Source: Pseudoalteromonas piratica | GTDB taxonomy: Bacteria; Pseudomonadota; Gammaproteobacteria; Enterobacterales; Alteromonadaceae | Direction of reading: 5' to 3' | Assembly (NCBI RefSeq): GCF_000788395.1 | Contig: NZ_CP009888.1 | Location: forward strand, 2,624,001 to 2,688,000 | Length of the DNA stretch: 64,000 nt | In this document: positions 48,883 through 60,500 of the stretch, in pieces | Numbering within the stretch: position 1 is the stretch's first letter | How the letters are laid out: every line of letters starts with the position of its first letter | The notes under the pieces: generated by a model | Seen by the model: the letters and a program-made list of their open reading frames with translations, nothing else | Databases searched by the model: none | Told to the model about the DNA's origin: nothing | Made by a program: the position numbers and the translations under genes

Positions 48883-49785
48883 ATGCCTGTAAAGGTATCG
48901 TATTTTTTTGTTGTATTGATTTGGTCTACAACACCGCTTGGCATTGTGTGGAGCAGCGATTCTATTCCACCCACTATGTCAGTATTCTTACGCATGTTTA
49001 TCGCGCTGGTGCTCGGTGCATTTGTGATGGCGATAGCCAATATCCGCCTGCCTTGGCATGGCAGAGCAATAAAATTATACAGCTATTCTGCTCTTGGTAT
49101 TTATGGCGGTATGATGCTGAGCTATTTCGCTGCGCAATCGGTGCCATCAGGTGTTATTTCTCTAGTTTTTGGCCTTGCCCCTATTTTATCTGGGTTACTG
49201 GCACAACGTATTTTAAAAGAAGCCAAATTCAGCAAAATTAAAATTGTAGCGCTGGTAATGTCAGTGTTGGGGTTAGCCTTAGTGTGTAAAGATCAATTGG
49301 TTGGTAAGTCAGTTTTTAATGTTGGACTGTTGTGCGTATTTGCCGCGGTGTGTTGTTTTAGTTTAAGCGGCGTGATGGTAAAAACAGTTCGACTTGCAAT
49401 TCATCCAATGGCCACTACTTTTGGCGCCTTGATACTTGTAACACCGCTGTTTTTTATTACTTGGCTCGCAGTCGATGGTACATTTGACCCCAGCTCTTGG
49501 AGCCAGCGTGCGATTGGCTCGGTCATTTACCTTGGTGTTTTTGGATCTCTGCTGGGTTTTTTAGCGTATTTTCATGTGCTACAAAAATTAGAAGCCAGTA
49601 CGGTTGCCCTCATCACTTTAATTACGCCTGGCTTTGCGATTGCACTCGGTACTTTGTTAAATAACGAGTCATTATCATTTTCACTGGTGATTGGGGCCAT
49701 TATTATTTTGATAAGTCTTGGCTTATTTCAGTTTGGCGATAAACTGATTAAAACCAAAAAAGAAAGTGCTTTAGGCTATGAGTAA
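48883..49785 (+). CDS. EamA-family (DMT) transporter
   Basis: 300 aa, about ten membrane helices in two EamA repeats of five. Repeat one contains FLRMFIALVLGAFVMA and PSGVISLVFGLAPILSGLLA; repeat two contains VIYLGVFGSLLGFLAYFHVL and LEASTVALITLITPGFAIAL. Inner-membrane exporter of a small metabolite, substrate unknown. Its end overlaps the sirtuin gene by eight bases, so both are translated together. Confidence 0.9.
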   Translation: MPVKVSYFFVVLIWSTTPLGIVWSSDSIPPTMSVFLRMFIALVLGAFVMAIANIRLPWHGRAIKLYSYSALGIYGGMMLSYFAAQSVPSGVISLVFGLAPILSGLLAQRILKEAKFSKIKIVALVMSVLGLALVCKDQLVGKSVFNVGLLCVFAAVCCFSLSGVMVKTVRLAIHPMATTFGALILVTPLFFITWLAVDGTFDPSSWSQRAIGSVIYLGVFGSLLGFLAYFHVLQKLEASTVALITLITPGFAIALGTLLNNESLSFSLVIGAIIILISLGLFQFGDKLIKTKKESALGYE

Positions 49786-50500
49786 TACTTTATATATCAC
49801 TGGTGCCGGTGTAAGTAGCGCCAGTGGTATTCCAACGTTTCGTGGTGAAGACGGGTTTTGGACCATTGGTAGTAATAATTACACACCACAAGAAATGGCA
49901 ACACGTGCCATGTATCAACACAATCCGGCTGAGTTTTTGGCTTGGTATTACAAACGTTTTGTGACCTATCGTAACCATGGCCCCAATGGCGCACACTTTT
50001 GGCTTGCCGACAAAAATCTAATCACCCAAAATATTGATGGCCTTGATGGCAAAGCGGGTAATCAAAATTACATTTCAATTCATGGCCGTATTGATGAAGT
50101 GACTTTATTTCATGAACAAGGCCCTGTTGTAGAGCGATTTAAAGCGCCTTGGCATGAAGTAGACGAACAAAATCTCAAAGCTTCGCTACTCGATATTTTT
50201 AAAATTTCAAAACACGGACCAGAGCTCAATATGTCACTAAAACCTTATGTGCTCTTGTTTGATGAATTTTATACCGAGCTTTACCAAATCAGTGAGGCAC
50301 AAGAGCGCATGTTTGAGGCTGATAAAATGGTGTTTATGGGCACATCATTTAGTGTCAACATTACCCAAATGGCGCTTGAAATTGCACGTCAAAATCAAAT
50401 TCCTATTGAAATTGTTGACCCAAATCCAGCCCATGTAATGCACAGTCAAGCTACCTATCATCAAATGACCGCGCTTGAATACATTGAAAAAATAGCTTAG
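49778..50500 (+). CDS. SIR2-family protein without the zinc-binding cysteines
   Basis: 240 aa. Class core of NAD+-dependent deacylases: GAGVSSASGIPTFRG near the N-terminus, TQNIDGLD (about residue 85), catalytic His in SIHGRIDEV (about 107), and MGTSFSVN near 188 plus IVDPNP for NAD binding. The zinc ribbon that follows the catalytic His in typical sirtuins is absent: the protein contains no Cys at all. It may be an active zinc-free sirtuin or one with changed function. Coupled to the EamA transporter by an eight-base overlap and convergent with recQ-like, overlapping its end by four bases. Confidence 0.85.
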   Translation: MSNTLYITGAGVSSASGIPTFRGEDGFWTIGSNNYTPQEMATRAMYQHNPAEFLAWYYKRFVTYRNHGPNGAHFWLADKNLITQNIDGLDGKAGNQNYISIHGRIDEVTLFHEQGPVVERFKAPWHEVDEQNLKASLLDIFKISKHGPELNMSLKPYVLLFDEFYTELYQISEAQERMFEADKMVFMGTSFSVNITQMALEIARQNQIPIEIVDPNPAHVMHSQATYHQMTALEYIEKIA

Positions 50501-52434
50501 CGGTTTTGCTCAACTGCCTTTTTCACCGTTGTAAACGGTACAGAATCGAATACTGCATACCCTGCCATTTTCGACGCTTTTACTTTTGTAAATACAGGCT
50601 GGGTTAAGCCTAGTAAAAACCGTACTGCTAGGGTGTCGCTTAATGTGACCCCCTGTCCACTTAGGGCAATATCTAACGGTGCTAAATAGTCATGTATTTG
50701 ACCTTCAACTACTTGCTTTTGTGTATCGATGTATTGCAATTGAGCGACTTTCCCACGGCACACACTGCAATGTCCACACTGCTGTGGCGCACCTTGGTCA
50801 TCAAAATAACGGGCTAAGTTGTAACTTAAACAGGTATCTAACTGAAAATAACGCAGCATGGTATTGATGCGGCCAACTTCGCTTTTTTCATTGCTTAAAA
50901 AGTACGAAGCTAACTGCGGTATCAGCTCTGAATTTGCAAGCTTTGATGTATCCACTTGATAAACATCAATAAGCTGTTTACTTTCAAGTTCAATATCGCC
51001 CTGCTCATGAAGGTATTCAAGTGCCGATAACACCCGTGCACGTTCAAGTCCCGCTTGCAATGCAAATTCGTTGACATCAATACTGCCCCACTTTTTCTTA
51101 AAATCGGTTGCATCAAATAACTGATTCAGGAAGGCTTGGCGCTCTGTGTTGAATTTATTTAAAACCTCTGCACGATCTAATTTAAAATAATAGCGATATT
51201 CAGCAAAGTAGCTGTACTTCGGTTCCAGTACACCAAGTAATTCACATTGCACGAGTAATGTTTTTAGCGTCAATTGACGAATATTAGTCGATTGCAACAA
51301 GGAATAAATTTGGCATTGCCACAAAGAATCTTGCGTATTGTCACGAATATCAGCGAAAAAACGCTCTAAGCTTGATTTCTCAGGAGTATCGCCATAAACA
51401 AAGTTTTCAAGCGTGGTGATGTCATCCAAATTACCTAATACAAAACAGTTGGATGGCAAGCCATCACGCCCTGCACGGCCTATTTCTTGCGAGTAATTTT
51501 CGATTGATTTTGGTAAATCGAAATGCACCACAAAGCGAATGTCACTTTTATCAATACCCATACCAAAGGCAATCGTCGCCACGACCACTTGGCTATTGCT
51601 TTGCATAAACTGGTTTTGTAATTGCTGACGCACATCACTGCCAAGCCCTGCATGATAGGCCACAGCATTAATGCCAGCTTGCCTCAATTCTTCTGCAATA
51701 CTTTCAGCGGTTTGTTGTAACGTAACATACACAATGCCACAGCCATTTTGTGAGCGAATAAGATCAATTAATTGCGACTCTTTTTGTCCTGCCAATGCAG
51801 GAATAACCGATAAATCTAAATTCTGGCGATAAAAGCCAGTTTGCACGATATGTGCTTCATCTATCGCAAATTTACTGGCCATATCCAACTTCACTTTTTT
51901 AGTGGCTGTCGCAGTTAATAGCAACACCAAAGGAATGTTTAAGTCAGTTCGGTACTGAGGCAATTTTAAGTAATCTGGCCTAAAGTTATGTCCCCATTCT
52001 GAAATACAATGGGCCTCATCAACCACTAACATAGAAATGGCAACCGTGTTAATAAACTGTCTAAAACGCTCATTCTTAAAACGCTCGACCGATACCATTA
52101 AAATTTTAATCTCACCTTGCCTAACGCGATTAACCACATCAAAGTAACTGTCTTTATCGAGGCTTGAATCTAAACTGGCCGCAGCGATACCTTTACTATT
52201 TAAAAAGTCCACTTGATCTTTCATCAAGGCAAGCAACGGCGACACCACCAAAGTTAAATGCGGTAATAAAAGCGCAGTTAGCTGATAACACAATGACTTA
52301 CCTGAGCCGGTGGGAAATACCGCAAGACTAGAATGTCCTGACAACAACTGTGAAATAGTTTGCGCTTGTCCTTCACGGAACACATCAAAATTAAAATGGT
52401 GTTTAAGGGCTTGCTGCAGTTGTGTTTGATTCAT
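50497..52434 (-). CDS. RecQ-family ATP-dependent DNA helicase
   Basis: 645 aa. Helicase motifs: Walker A FPTGSGKSLCYQ (about residue 42), VVDEAHCISEWGH (DEAH), LLLTATAT, and motif VI QEIGRAGRDG; then the four-Cys zinc element (CLSYNLARYF, CGHCSVC near 550). A C-terminal HRDC domain is not evident. RecQ helicases unwind forks and recombination intermediates 3' to 5'. Because the length and C-terminus differ from canonical RecQ, this may be a second RecQ-like paralogue; no symbol is given for that reason. Confidence 0.9.
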   Translation of the reverse strand: MNQTQLQQALKHHFNFDVFREGQAQTISQLLSGHSSLAVFPTGSGKSLCYQLTALLLPHLTLVVSPLLALMKDQVDFLNSKGIAAASLDSSLDKDSYFDVVNRVRQGEIKILMVSVERFKNERFRQFINTVAISMLVVDEAHCISEWGHNFRPDYLKLPQYRTDLNIPLVLLLTATATKKVKLDMASKFAIDEAHIVQTGFYRQNLDLSVIPALAGQKESQLIDLIRSQNGCGIVYVTLQQTAESIAEELRQAGINAVAYHAGLGSDVRQQLQNQFMQSNSQVVVATIAFGMGIDKSDIRFVVHFDLPKSIENYSQEIGRAGRDGLPSNCFVLGNLDDITTLENFVYGDTPEKSSLERFFADIRDNTQDSLWQCQIYSLLQSTNIRQLTLKTLLVQCELLGVLEPKYSYFAEYRYYFKLDRAEVLNKFNTERQAFLNQLFDATDFKKKWGSIDVNEFALQAGLERARVLSALEYLHEQGDIELESKQLIDVYQVDTSKLANSELIPQLASYFLSNEKSEVGRINTMLRYFQLDTCLSYNLARYFDDQGAPQQCGHCSVCRGKVAQLQYIDTQKQVVEGQIHDYLAPLDIALSGQGVTLSDTLAVRFLLGLTQPVFTKVKASKMAGYAVFDSVPFTTVKKAVEQNR

Positions 52435-52547
52435 TTCGGCTCACTAATAATTGATAACGGATGACAAATGCAAGTTCATCGCAAAATCATATTTTGAAAG
52501 GTAAAACTTTACTACAATCGCCTTCTTTGGGCTAATACAGAATAGAA

Positions 52548-52919
52548 ATGGCATTTACAGAACAAGAAAAACTAACCATCGAAATTATTGATAAACAGCT
52601 TGATGCGTATAACAACCGTGATATCGAAGCATTTGCAGCGACTTATCATGACGATGTAGAAATTCATGCGTTTCCTGGCGGATTACAATACCAAGGAAAA
52701 GACGAGTTAATTAAACGTTATGGCGCTAAGTTTTCGTCACTGGTTTATTTAAATGCCACTTCCCTAAACCGCATAGTTAATGGCAGCTATTTAATCGATA
52801 AAGAACGCGCTTGCAGCGCATCGGAAACCCCAGAAAACATCGAAACAGATGTTGTGGTAATTGCCAGCTATCAGGTAGAAGATGGTTTAATTAAACGCGT
52901 CTGTTTTATGCGTGACTAA
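52548..52919 (+). CDS. SnoaL/NTF2-like protein
   Basis: 123 aa, single NTF2-like fold: IIDKQLDAYNNRDIEAFAAT at the N-terminus, YHDDVEIHAFPGG and YQGKDELIKRYG are typical of the SnoaL-like family, whose members range from isomerases to ligand-binding proteins. No signal peptide. Its start lies just upstream of no obvious operon partner; the DUF1543 gene starts 22 bases after its stop and may be co-transcribed. Confidence 0.8.
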   Translation: MAFTEQEKLTIEIIDKQLDAYNNRDIEAFAATYHDDVEIHAFPGGLQYQGKDELIKRYGAKFSSLVYLNATSLNRIVNGSYLIDKERACSASETPENIETDVVVIASYQVEDGLIKRVCFMRD

Positions 52920-52941
52920 TTGACTAAAGTGAAAGATAAAA

Positions 52942-53442
52942 ATGAATCGACTATTTATGGTATGCCTTGGCGGTAGGATCACAGGATGTAACATCGAGAT
53001 GCATGATATTCGCTTTGTTATTGGCGAATCTATCGAGAGTACATTTGCCACCCTTAAACAACAATGGTGTGGCGATAAAGCCAAAGTGCATATGGATAGT
53101 TATTGTGAAATTAAACATGTTGATGGTTTTGATGTCTCATTGACGAAACACGCGTCACACAATGAGCTGAAGCTCTATTTTGTCAATTTAGGCGCTTATT
53201 ATCCAGACCACATTATGGAACAACATAGCTTTGAGTTAATCGTCGCTAAATCACCCGATGAGGCAAAGCAGATAGCGCTTAAACGCACACCAAAACAACT
53301 GCAAAAACCGCACAAAGACAACTTAATCGACGTCGATGACCTACTGCCCATTGACTTAGTTGATGGGTATTTTGTGCAATTAAACTATTCAGGCAAAAGC
53401 CAAGCGATTAAACCTGAATGGTTTGGTTACCACCCGCTATAA
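52942..53442 (+). CDS. DUF1543 family protein
   Basis: 166 aa, cytoplasmic, function unknown. The N-terminal FMVCLGGRITGCNIEMHDIR followed by FVIGESIES matches DUF1543, and the second half repeats the pattern (LYFVNLGAYYPDHIMEQHSF). Likely co-transcribed with the SnoaL-like gene. Confidence 0.82.
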   Translation: MNRLFMVCLGGRITGCNIEMHDIRFVIGESIESTFATLKQQWCGDKAKVHMDSYCEIKHVDGFDVSLTKHASHNELKLYFVNLGAYYPDHIMEQHSFELIVAKSPDEAKQIALKRTPKQLQKPHKDNLIDVDDLLPIDLVDGYFVQLNYSGKSQAIKPEWFGYHPL

Positions 53443-53773
53443 CCAATACTATTTTCCTATTAAAAACCATTTATTGCATTTAAAGCAAAAATCAAAATAA
53501 ATTACACACACTTTTATTCTCATTATTTTTTATTAATTACCTAAAAACCAGACATATGTCCTGTCAATTAAATCGTAAACCATTGAAATATAGCCATTAA
53601 CATCCATTTACACTACAAAAACCTGCGCTAAGCAAGTGTTCCTCTTACTTATAACTGTTTGCTATTAAGTTATTCGTTTTTAATAATTTATTTGTTTTCA
53701 TTTCACATTAAATTAACAATAGATCCCATTATGGGCACAAAATAAATACAATAAACTAACTTTAGGGAATACT
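53443..53773. other. AT-rich intergenic region before the subtilase gene
   Basis: 331 bp, very AT-rich, presumably holding the regulated promoter of the secreted protease. No ORF, RNA or clear consensus promoter was identified; the ribosome site AGGGAA lies just before the ATG at 53774. Confidence 0.55.
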
Positions 53774-55900
53774 ATGAATAATAATAAATTACTAAAAAAG
53801 AGCTTATTAGCTTCGCTAATACCGCTTGCAATCAGTGCAAATGCAAATACGCTTGCTGAGCCTACGCAACTTGCTGAAGTAAAAGCAAAGCTTGCAGGTC
53901 AAACACAGCTTTCAACGCAGTTCATCATTAAGTATAAAAACCAAGGCCCTGCGTTATCTGAACTTGGTCCTCAGGCAGACCAACACTCTTTCGTACCTGG
54001 TGTGTCTGCGCAATCTTTTGTTTCTAACTTCAAAACAAAACTAAACAAGCAATCGCGCTATGTACGCCCAATGGCACTTGAAGGTCTTCACGTAGTAAAA
54101 GTAGATGGCAAATTATCTGCGGAAGAAACACAGCAATACATGGATGAAATGGTTGCCTCAGGTGATATTGAATACATCGAAATCGACCAAATGTTAAAAC
54201 CATTTGCAACACCAAGCGATCCTCAATATTCAAATCAGTGGCACTACTTTGAATCAGCAGGTGGCTTAAATCTTCCAGGTGCATGGGATAAAGCGACAGG
54301 TGCAGGTGTAACGGTTGCAGTACTTGATACAGGTTACCGTCCTCATGCTGATTTAAACGCAAACCTACTACCTGGTTACGACATGATCTCTAACACCTTC
54401 GTAGCAAACGATGGTGGTGGCCGTGATAGCGATGCACGTGACCCGGGTGATGCAACAACTAAAGGTGAATGTGGTACAGATAGTTCAGGACAACCAGTTC
54501 CGCGTGCAGATCAAAACTCAAGCTGGCACGGCACTCACGTAGCAGGTACTGTAGCGGCTGTTGCAAACAACGGCGAAGGTGTTGTTGGTGTTGCATATGG
54601 CGCAAAAGTTGTACCAGTGCGTGTACTTGGTAAATGTGGTGGTTTAACATCAGATATCGCTGACGGCATTATTTGGGCATCGGGTGGTTCGGTGTCTGGT
54701 ACAACTGCAAATGCTAACCCTGCGTCTGTAATTAATATGAGCTTAGGTGGTTCAGGTGCATGTAGCGCTACGACACAAGCAGCAATTAATACAGCACGTT
54801 CAAATGGCGCAGTGGTTGTGATTGCAGCAGGTAACGATAATGACAACTCTGCGAACTATAACCCAGGTAACTGTTCAGGCGTAGTAAACGTAGCGTCTGT
54901 AGGTCGTAACGGTGGTCGTGCATACTACTCAAACTACGGTGCTAACATTGATGTTGCAGCGCCAGGTGGTGCTCAGAGCTTTGCTAACGACCCTGAAGGT
55001 GTACTATCAACTTACAACTCTGGTACAACAGGTCCTGCAAGCGACAGCTATAGCTACTCTCAAGGTACATCAATGGCTGCTCCGCACGTTGCAGGTGTTG
55101 CTGCACTAATTAAGCAAGCTAAGCCTTCAGCTACGCCAGATGAAATTGAACAAATCTTAAAGTCTACGACACGTTCTTTCCCTGCAACATGTACTAACTG
55201 TGGTACAGGTATTGTTGACGCACTTGCTGCTGTAAATGAAGCATCAGGCGGTACAACACCTCCTACAGGTGGTAACGTTCTTGAAAATGGCGTTGCTAAA
55301 ACAGGTCTATCAGGCGCTAAAAATGCGCAATCATTCTTCACTATGGAAATTCCATCAGGTGCAACGAATGTTACATTTACCTTAGCGGGTGGTTCTGGTG
55401 ATGCGGATCTGTATGTTCGTTCTGCTAGCAAACCAACAACATCAAGCTATGACTGTCGTTCATGGAGCTCAGGCAACGGCGAAACATGTTCGATTGATAA
55501 CCCAACTGCGGGTACTTACCACGTAATGTTAAACGCTTACAGTGCATTCTCTGGTGCATCACTAACAGGTAATATTACCACTTCAGGTGGTGCGACTGGT
55601 GGTGGCGGTTCTGTTGATAACGTATCTGCAAATCGTGGCTCATGGGCTCGCTACACGCTTGACGTACCAGCAGGCATGTCTTCGTTTACTGTAACACTTT
55701 CAGGCGGTTCTGGTGATGCGGATCTTTACATTCGTAACGGTAGCCAGCCTTCAACGTCAAGCTATGATTGTCGTTCTTGGAACAATGGTAACAGCGAAAC
55801 GTGTACTATCAACAATCCTTCAGCAGGCACATGGCACATTGGTGCATATGCTTACAGCACATTCTCAGGTGTAACTGTTGATGCTAAGTACAAGCCTTAA
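53774..55900 (+). CDS. Secreted subtilisin-like serine protease (S8) with two PPC domains
   Basis: 708 aa, secreted. Signal peptide (residues about 1-26), an I9-type inhibitor propeptide to about 140 (FIIKYKNQG, then VVKVDGKLSAEETQQYMDEM), catalytic domain about 150-490 with Asp185 in VAVLDTGYRPH, His252 in WHGTHVAGTVAA, oxyanion Asn354 in AAGND and Ser433 in GTSMAAPHVAGVAAL. Then come two pre-peptidase C-terminal domains (about 510-600 and 620-705), each with SGGSGDADLY or AGGSGDADLYVR and a SYDCRSW core, near repeats of each other. This is the domain plan of marine extracellular alkaline proteases, secreted by the type II system with PPC removal. Monocistronic, followed by a strong terminator. 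Confidence 0.96.
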   Translation: MNNNKLLKKSLLASLIPLAISANANTLAEPTQLAEVKAKLAGQTQLSTQFIIKYKNQGPALSELGPQADQHSFVPGVSAQSFVSNFKTKLNKQSRYVRPMALEGLHVVKVDGKLSAEETQQYMDEMVASGDIEYIEIDQMLKPFATPSDPQYSNQWHYFESAGGLNLPGAWDKATGAGVTVAVLDTGYRPHADLNANLLPGYDMISNTFVANDGGGRDSDARDPGDATTKGECGTDSSGQPVPRADQNSSWHGTHVAGTVAAVANNGEGVVGVAYGAKVVPVRVLGKCGGLTSDIADGIIWASGGSVSGTTANANPASVINMSLGGSGACSATTQAAINTARSNGAVVVIAAGNDNDNSANYNPGNCSGVVNVASVGRNGGRAYYSNYGANIDVAAPGGAQSFANDPEGVLSTYNSGTTGPASDSYSYSQGTSMAAPHVAGVAALIKQAKPSATPDEIEQILKSTTRSFPATCTNCGTGIVDALAAVNEASGGTTPPTGGNVLENGVAKTGLSGAKNAQSFFTMEIPSGATNVTFTLAGGSGDADLYVRSASKPTTSSYDCRSWSSGNGETCSIDNPTAGTYHVMLNAYSAFSGASLTGNITTSGGATGGGGSVDNVSANRGSWARYTLDVPAGMSSFTVTLSGGSGDADLYIRNGSQPSTSSYDCRSWNNGNSETCTINNPSAGTWHIGAYAYSTFSGVTVDAKYKP

Positions 55901-55922
55901 TTAGACCCTCTCTGAAGATAAC

Positions 55923-55949
55923 AAAAAGGCCGCGGATGCGGCCTTTTTT
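55923..55949. terminator. Bidirectional intrinsic terminator
   Basis: AAAAAGGCCGC-GGAT-GCGGCCTTTTTT, serving the subtilase (plus) and the convergent rimO (minus). Confidence 0.93.
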
Positions 55950-55969
55950 CTATCGCTTTTTTGTTGTTT

Positions 55970-57382
55970 TTAGCGAACAACATCACCCCACAGGTCATAT
56001 TCGTCTGAATGTTTGATTTCAACATTCACAACATCGCCCGCTTTAACATTAAATTCTTCGTTTAAGTAAACCACACCATCAATTTCTGGTGCATCAGCAT
56101 AAGTGCGGCCAATCGCTCCTTCTTCATCTACTTCGTCGATGAGCACCTGCATAGTTTGACCAACGCGTTTTGCAAGACGCGCTTTACTGATTGCCTGCTG
56201 TTTAATCATAAAGCGTTCAAAACGATCTTGCTTTACATCTTCAGGTACTTGGCCGTCAATTTCATTAGCTTTTGCGCCTTCAACCGGTGAATATTTAAAA
56301 CAACCCACGCGGTCAAGTTGTGCTTCTTCAAGCCAATCTAACAAAATTTGGAAATCTTCTTCTGTTTCACCTGGGAAACCAACAATAAAGGTTGAGCGGA
56401 TCACCAATTCTGGGCACAATTCACGCCATTTTTTAATACGATCTAATGTACGCTCAGCCTGACCAGGACGTTTCATCAATTTCAGTACTTTCGGGCTCGC
56501 ATGCTGAAATGGAATATCAAGGTAAGGTAAAAGCTTACCTTCAGCCATCAATGGGATTACATTGTCCACATGCGGATACGGGTAAACGTAATGTAGACGC
56601 ACCCAAATACCTAGTTTGTTTAACGCCTGACACAGATTCAGCATATCGCTTTTCACTGGCATGCCATTCCAAAAGCCGGTCTTGTGTTTCACATCCACGC
56701 CATAGGCACTGGTATCTTGGCTAATAACCAATAATTCTTTCACGCCGGCTTGTTTCAAACGCTCGGCTTCAGACAGTACATCGCCAATTGGGCGCGAGTC
56801 TAAATCACCACGCATTGATGGGATGATGCAGAAGGTACAGCGGTGATTACAGCCTTCCGATATTTTTAAATACGCATAGTGTTTTGGTGTGAGCTTTACA
56901 CTTTGGTCAGGAATTAAACTGGTGAACGGGTTTGCTTTTGGTTTTGCTGTGTACTCGTGCACATGCTCCATTACATTTTCGTAAGAATGCGGGCCTGTAA
57001 TGCCTAAAACATTTGGGTGTACTTCACGAATTTCATCTTCGCGCGCGCCTAAACACCCAGTTACAATCACTTTGCCATTTTCTTTGAGCGCTTCACCAAT
57101 GGTATCAAGCGATTCTTGCACTGCACTATCGATAAAACCACACGTATTGACAATTACCACGTCTGAATCATGGTAGCTATTTACCACTTCATAACCTTCG
57201 GTGCGAAGCTGAGTAAGAATACGCTCAGAATCAACTAAGTTCTTAGGACAGCCCAAAGAGACGAAACCGACTTTAGAGCCTTTATCAGCTGATTGCGATG
57301 GCGAATTTTCTTGTGCCGCAATGGTCTTTTTAGCCGTTTCTAATGTCGTTGTTTTATTTGGATCAAATTGTTCGACTGTCAT
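55970..57382 (-). CDS. rimO: Ribosomal protein S12 methylthiotransferase RimO
   Basis: 470 aa radical-SAM enzyme that methylthiolates an Asp of ribosomal protein S12. N-terminal UPF0004 domain with the auxiliary-cluster Cys residues ([30 protein letters not shown]), radical-SAM motif [13 protein letters not shown] (C-x3-C-x2-C, about residue 180), and a C-terminal TRAM domain. A polar N-terminal extension of about 35 residues precedes the first domain, a little longer than in E. coli. Single gene, own transcript. Confidence 0.96.
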   Translation of the reverse strand: MTVEQFDPNKTTTLETAKKTIAAQENSPSQSADKGSKVGFVSLGCPKNLVDSERILTQLRTEGYEVVNSYHDSDVVIVNTCGFIDSAVQESLDTIGEALKENGKVIVTGCLGAREDEIREVHPNVLGITGPHSYENVMEHVHEYTAKPKANPFTSLIPDQSVKLTPKHYAYLKISEGCNHRCTFCIIPSMRGDLDSRPIGDVLSEAERLKQAGVKELLVISQDTSAYGVDVKHKTGFWNGMPVKSDMLNLCQALNKLGIWVRLHYVYPYPHVDNVIPLMAEGKLLPYLDIPFQHASPKVLKLMKRPGQAERTLDRIKKWRELCPELVIRSTFIVGFPGETEEDFQILLDWLEEAQLDRVGCFKYSPVEGAKANEIDGQVPEDVKQDRFERFMIKQQAISKARLAKRVGQTMQVLIDEVDEEGAIGRTYADAPEIDGVVYLNEEFNVKAGDVVNVEIKHSDEYDLWGDVVR

Positions 57383-57517
57383 AATGCCCCTAGTCAGTAA
57401 ACACGAAATTTAAGGGCGGCGATTATAACCCAAAAGGTGGAAGGAGTGAATTTTGTAATGCGTTATGGCGAGGAATAAACGCTGAAAGTAAACGGTAGTA
57501 ATTTAATTCATATTTTT

Positions 57518-60500
57518 TCACGTTAGCCATCGCTTCAACTTGCTATAAACAACGTCTTTTTCTATTGGCTTTGTCATATAGTCATCCATGCCCGCTTCAA
57601 GGCACTTTTGTTTGTCGCCCTGCATGGCATTGGCAGTCATCGCGATGATGGGGATGTGCTTGGCGAGCTCTCCTGCTTCGCCTGCTTTAATGCGTGATGA
57701 TGTTTCATAGCCATCCATTTCAGGCATTTGGCAGTCCATTATTATCACTGCATAAAGATTTTTATCTGTCATTGCTTGTAATGACGTAAGGGCATCGTGG
57801 CCATTTGATGCAACATCAGCACTGACTCCTAGACCTTTTAACACATTCAACGCAACAATTTGATTCACTGGGTTGTCTTCAACTAACAATATATGCGTGC
57901 CGCTAAAGTGTTGCTGCGATAATTCGTTTTTGTCAGGCTCTTGGCTCTGCTTATTTTCCTCTGGTAACTGTTTCTGTGTTCTCATTAAGCTTGTTATGGC
58001 AGCATGTAAACGTGTGGGTGTTACCGGTTTAAATAAGTGAAGATTGATGCCCAGTTGTTGATAGTCCTGATGTTCAAGCGTTTCACTGAAAGGCACTAAT
58101 AAAACGACTTTCGTTTGTAAACGTTTTAAGTGTTGTTTGGTATGCTCATCCAACCCATTAAATAAGGCGCGATCGATAATAAAGATCTCTAACTCTAATG
58201 TAGGTGCATTAAATTTATTAGTAATTTGGTTAATGTTTTGGCACACATCCACCTTTGCAGATAAACGCATTAACTGCGCTTTTAATACCTCACAATTATC
58301 CACATTGCTGTCAGCCAACAGTATCTTTAATGAAGAAAATTTAGCTACGTCTTTTGGTGTTACAGGCACATTTACCTTTTTAACCAAACAGGTAATTGTA
58401 AAGCAACTGCCTTTACCCAGTTCACTGCTAACAACTACATCCCCGTGAAGTAAATTGCATAACCTACGCGTTATGCTCAAACCAAGTCCTGTGCCACCAT
58501 ATTTTCGTGTCGTTGATGCATCCCCTTGGCTAAATGCATCAAATAAGCTTGCTTGTTTATCTTTTGAAATACCAATGCCTGTATCAATAATCTCGCAACT
58601 AAACTGAAGAAAATCAGAGCGAGTGCTCTTTTCAAGTTGCGCGCGAATTAACACTTGCCCAGCGTCAGTAAATTTAACCGCATTACTTAAAATATTAGTG
58701 AGAATTTGACGAATACGACCAGGATCAGAATTCACATGAGTCAAATAAAGCCCATTTAAATCTAAAATAATATCCACATTTTTCTGCTCAGCATCTAATG
58801 CAGCGGCCTCGGCAAGCTTTTCAATCACATCTTGCAGATCAAAATCGATGTACTCTAGTTCAAGGCGATCCGCCTCGATTTTTGAAAAGTCCAGAATATC
58901 ATTAATCAATGTCAAAAGAGATTTAGCACTGGAGCTGGCAATATCCACCCGATGCGTCTGTTCAGTTGTCAGTTCACTGTCTTTTAGTAATTGCAGCATG
59001 CCAAGCACACCGTTCATAGGTGTACGAATTTCATGACTCATATTCGCTAAAAATTCTGATTTTAATTTTGTGGCGGCTTCTGCTTTTTGTAACGCTTCTT
59101 TTAGTTCATTGGCTTGTTGAGCAAGTGATGCTGTTTTTTCAGCAACTTGTTCTTCAAGTGCGGTTACAAATTGTTTTTGTCTCGTGATTTCATTTTGTTG
59201 TAAGCGTGTTCTCAAATAAATAACTAAGAAAATCAAAGCTAAAATGATGATGGAGTAAGTGGTATAAGCCCACCAGCTTTTAAAGGGTGATGGCGAGACA
59301 TGGAGGTTGATTGATAATTCATTTTCATTCCACTTTCCCGAGCTGTTAGTGGCCCTAACACGCAATGTGTAGTCTCCACCATCTAGGTTAGTGAATGCAG
59401 CTGAATTACTATTGCCAAGTTCAATCCAATTATCGTCATACCCTTCTAATTTATACGCATATTGGTTTTTATTTGGCGCGCTAAAATCAAGCACAGAGAA
59501 TTCAAATGAGACAAAATAATCTTGGTAGGATAAGTCGATATCGGTGACATACGAATATGGTGTTGCAAGCTTTTGACGCTCCCCCATTTTACTAAAGCCT
59601 GTAAGCACTATATTCGGCGATTTAGTTTGTTTATCTTCCAGATCAGTGTTGAAGTATTCGACCCCACGTTGGCTACTGGTAAATAAAGTATCGTTTGCCC
59701 CAACGACTAAACTATTGGCATAGTAGTTAGAGCCTAAAATGCCTTCTCGCCCATCGTAATTAGTCACCTCACCCGTGTGAGGATTGAGCTTAGAAATACC
59801 TTTATTGGTTGTGAGCCATAAATTGCCATTTTCATCATCAACAACCGCTCGGATCAGTGACGTAGGCAAGCCATTTAATTCACTAAAGTGTTCAAACTGT
59901 TGGGTGTGTGGCAAATAACGGTTTAATCCTTTTTGTGTGGCTATCCAAATATCGCCATTTTTTGCTTGGTAAATATCTTGTACGATACTGCCCAGTAAAC
60001 TAGTGTCGTCATTGTCTTCCATTTTAAACACACGAAAACGTTGTTCTTTAGGAAGCCAAAGGCTTATACCAGCCCCCGTACCTACCCACATATTGTGTTC
60101 GTTATCGTAAAAAAGTTTTAAAACTTCCGGATGAGATAATCCGTGTTGATTATTCAAATGCTCGAATGTTTGTGTCTTTGTATTGTAAAGATAAACGCCA
60201 TTTTTATAGGTACCAATCCAAAGGTTCCCCTTATTGTCAAAAGCAAGGGAACGTAATTCACGAAACTCCTGATAGTTTTCTGCCGTTTTAGGATAATGGA
60301 TGATTTCAACCTGTTTGCTCACAAGGTTAATTTTTGCTAGCCCCTGATCTTGCGCTAGCCAAAGTGTTTCGGGGTCTTGTTTCAGCAAAATAGGCTTTTC
60401 AACAGCACCACTATTTATAAGGCCGTTTTCTTTTGTAAAGATCGGTTCGAAAAGGCTTTCTAACATTTGTGCACGAACATGCCATTTAAATAACGCAGAA

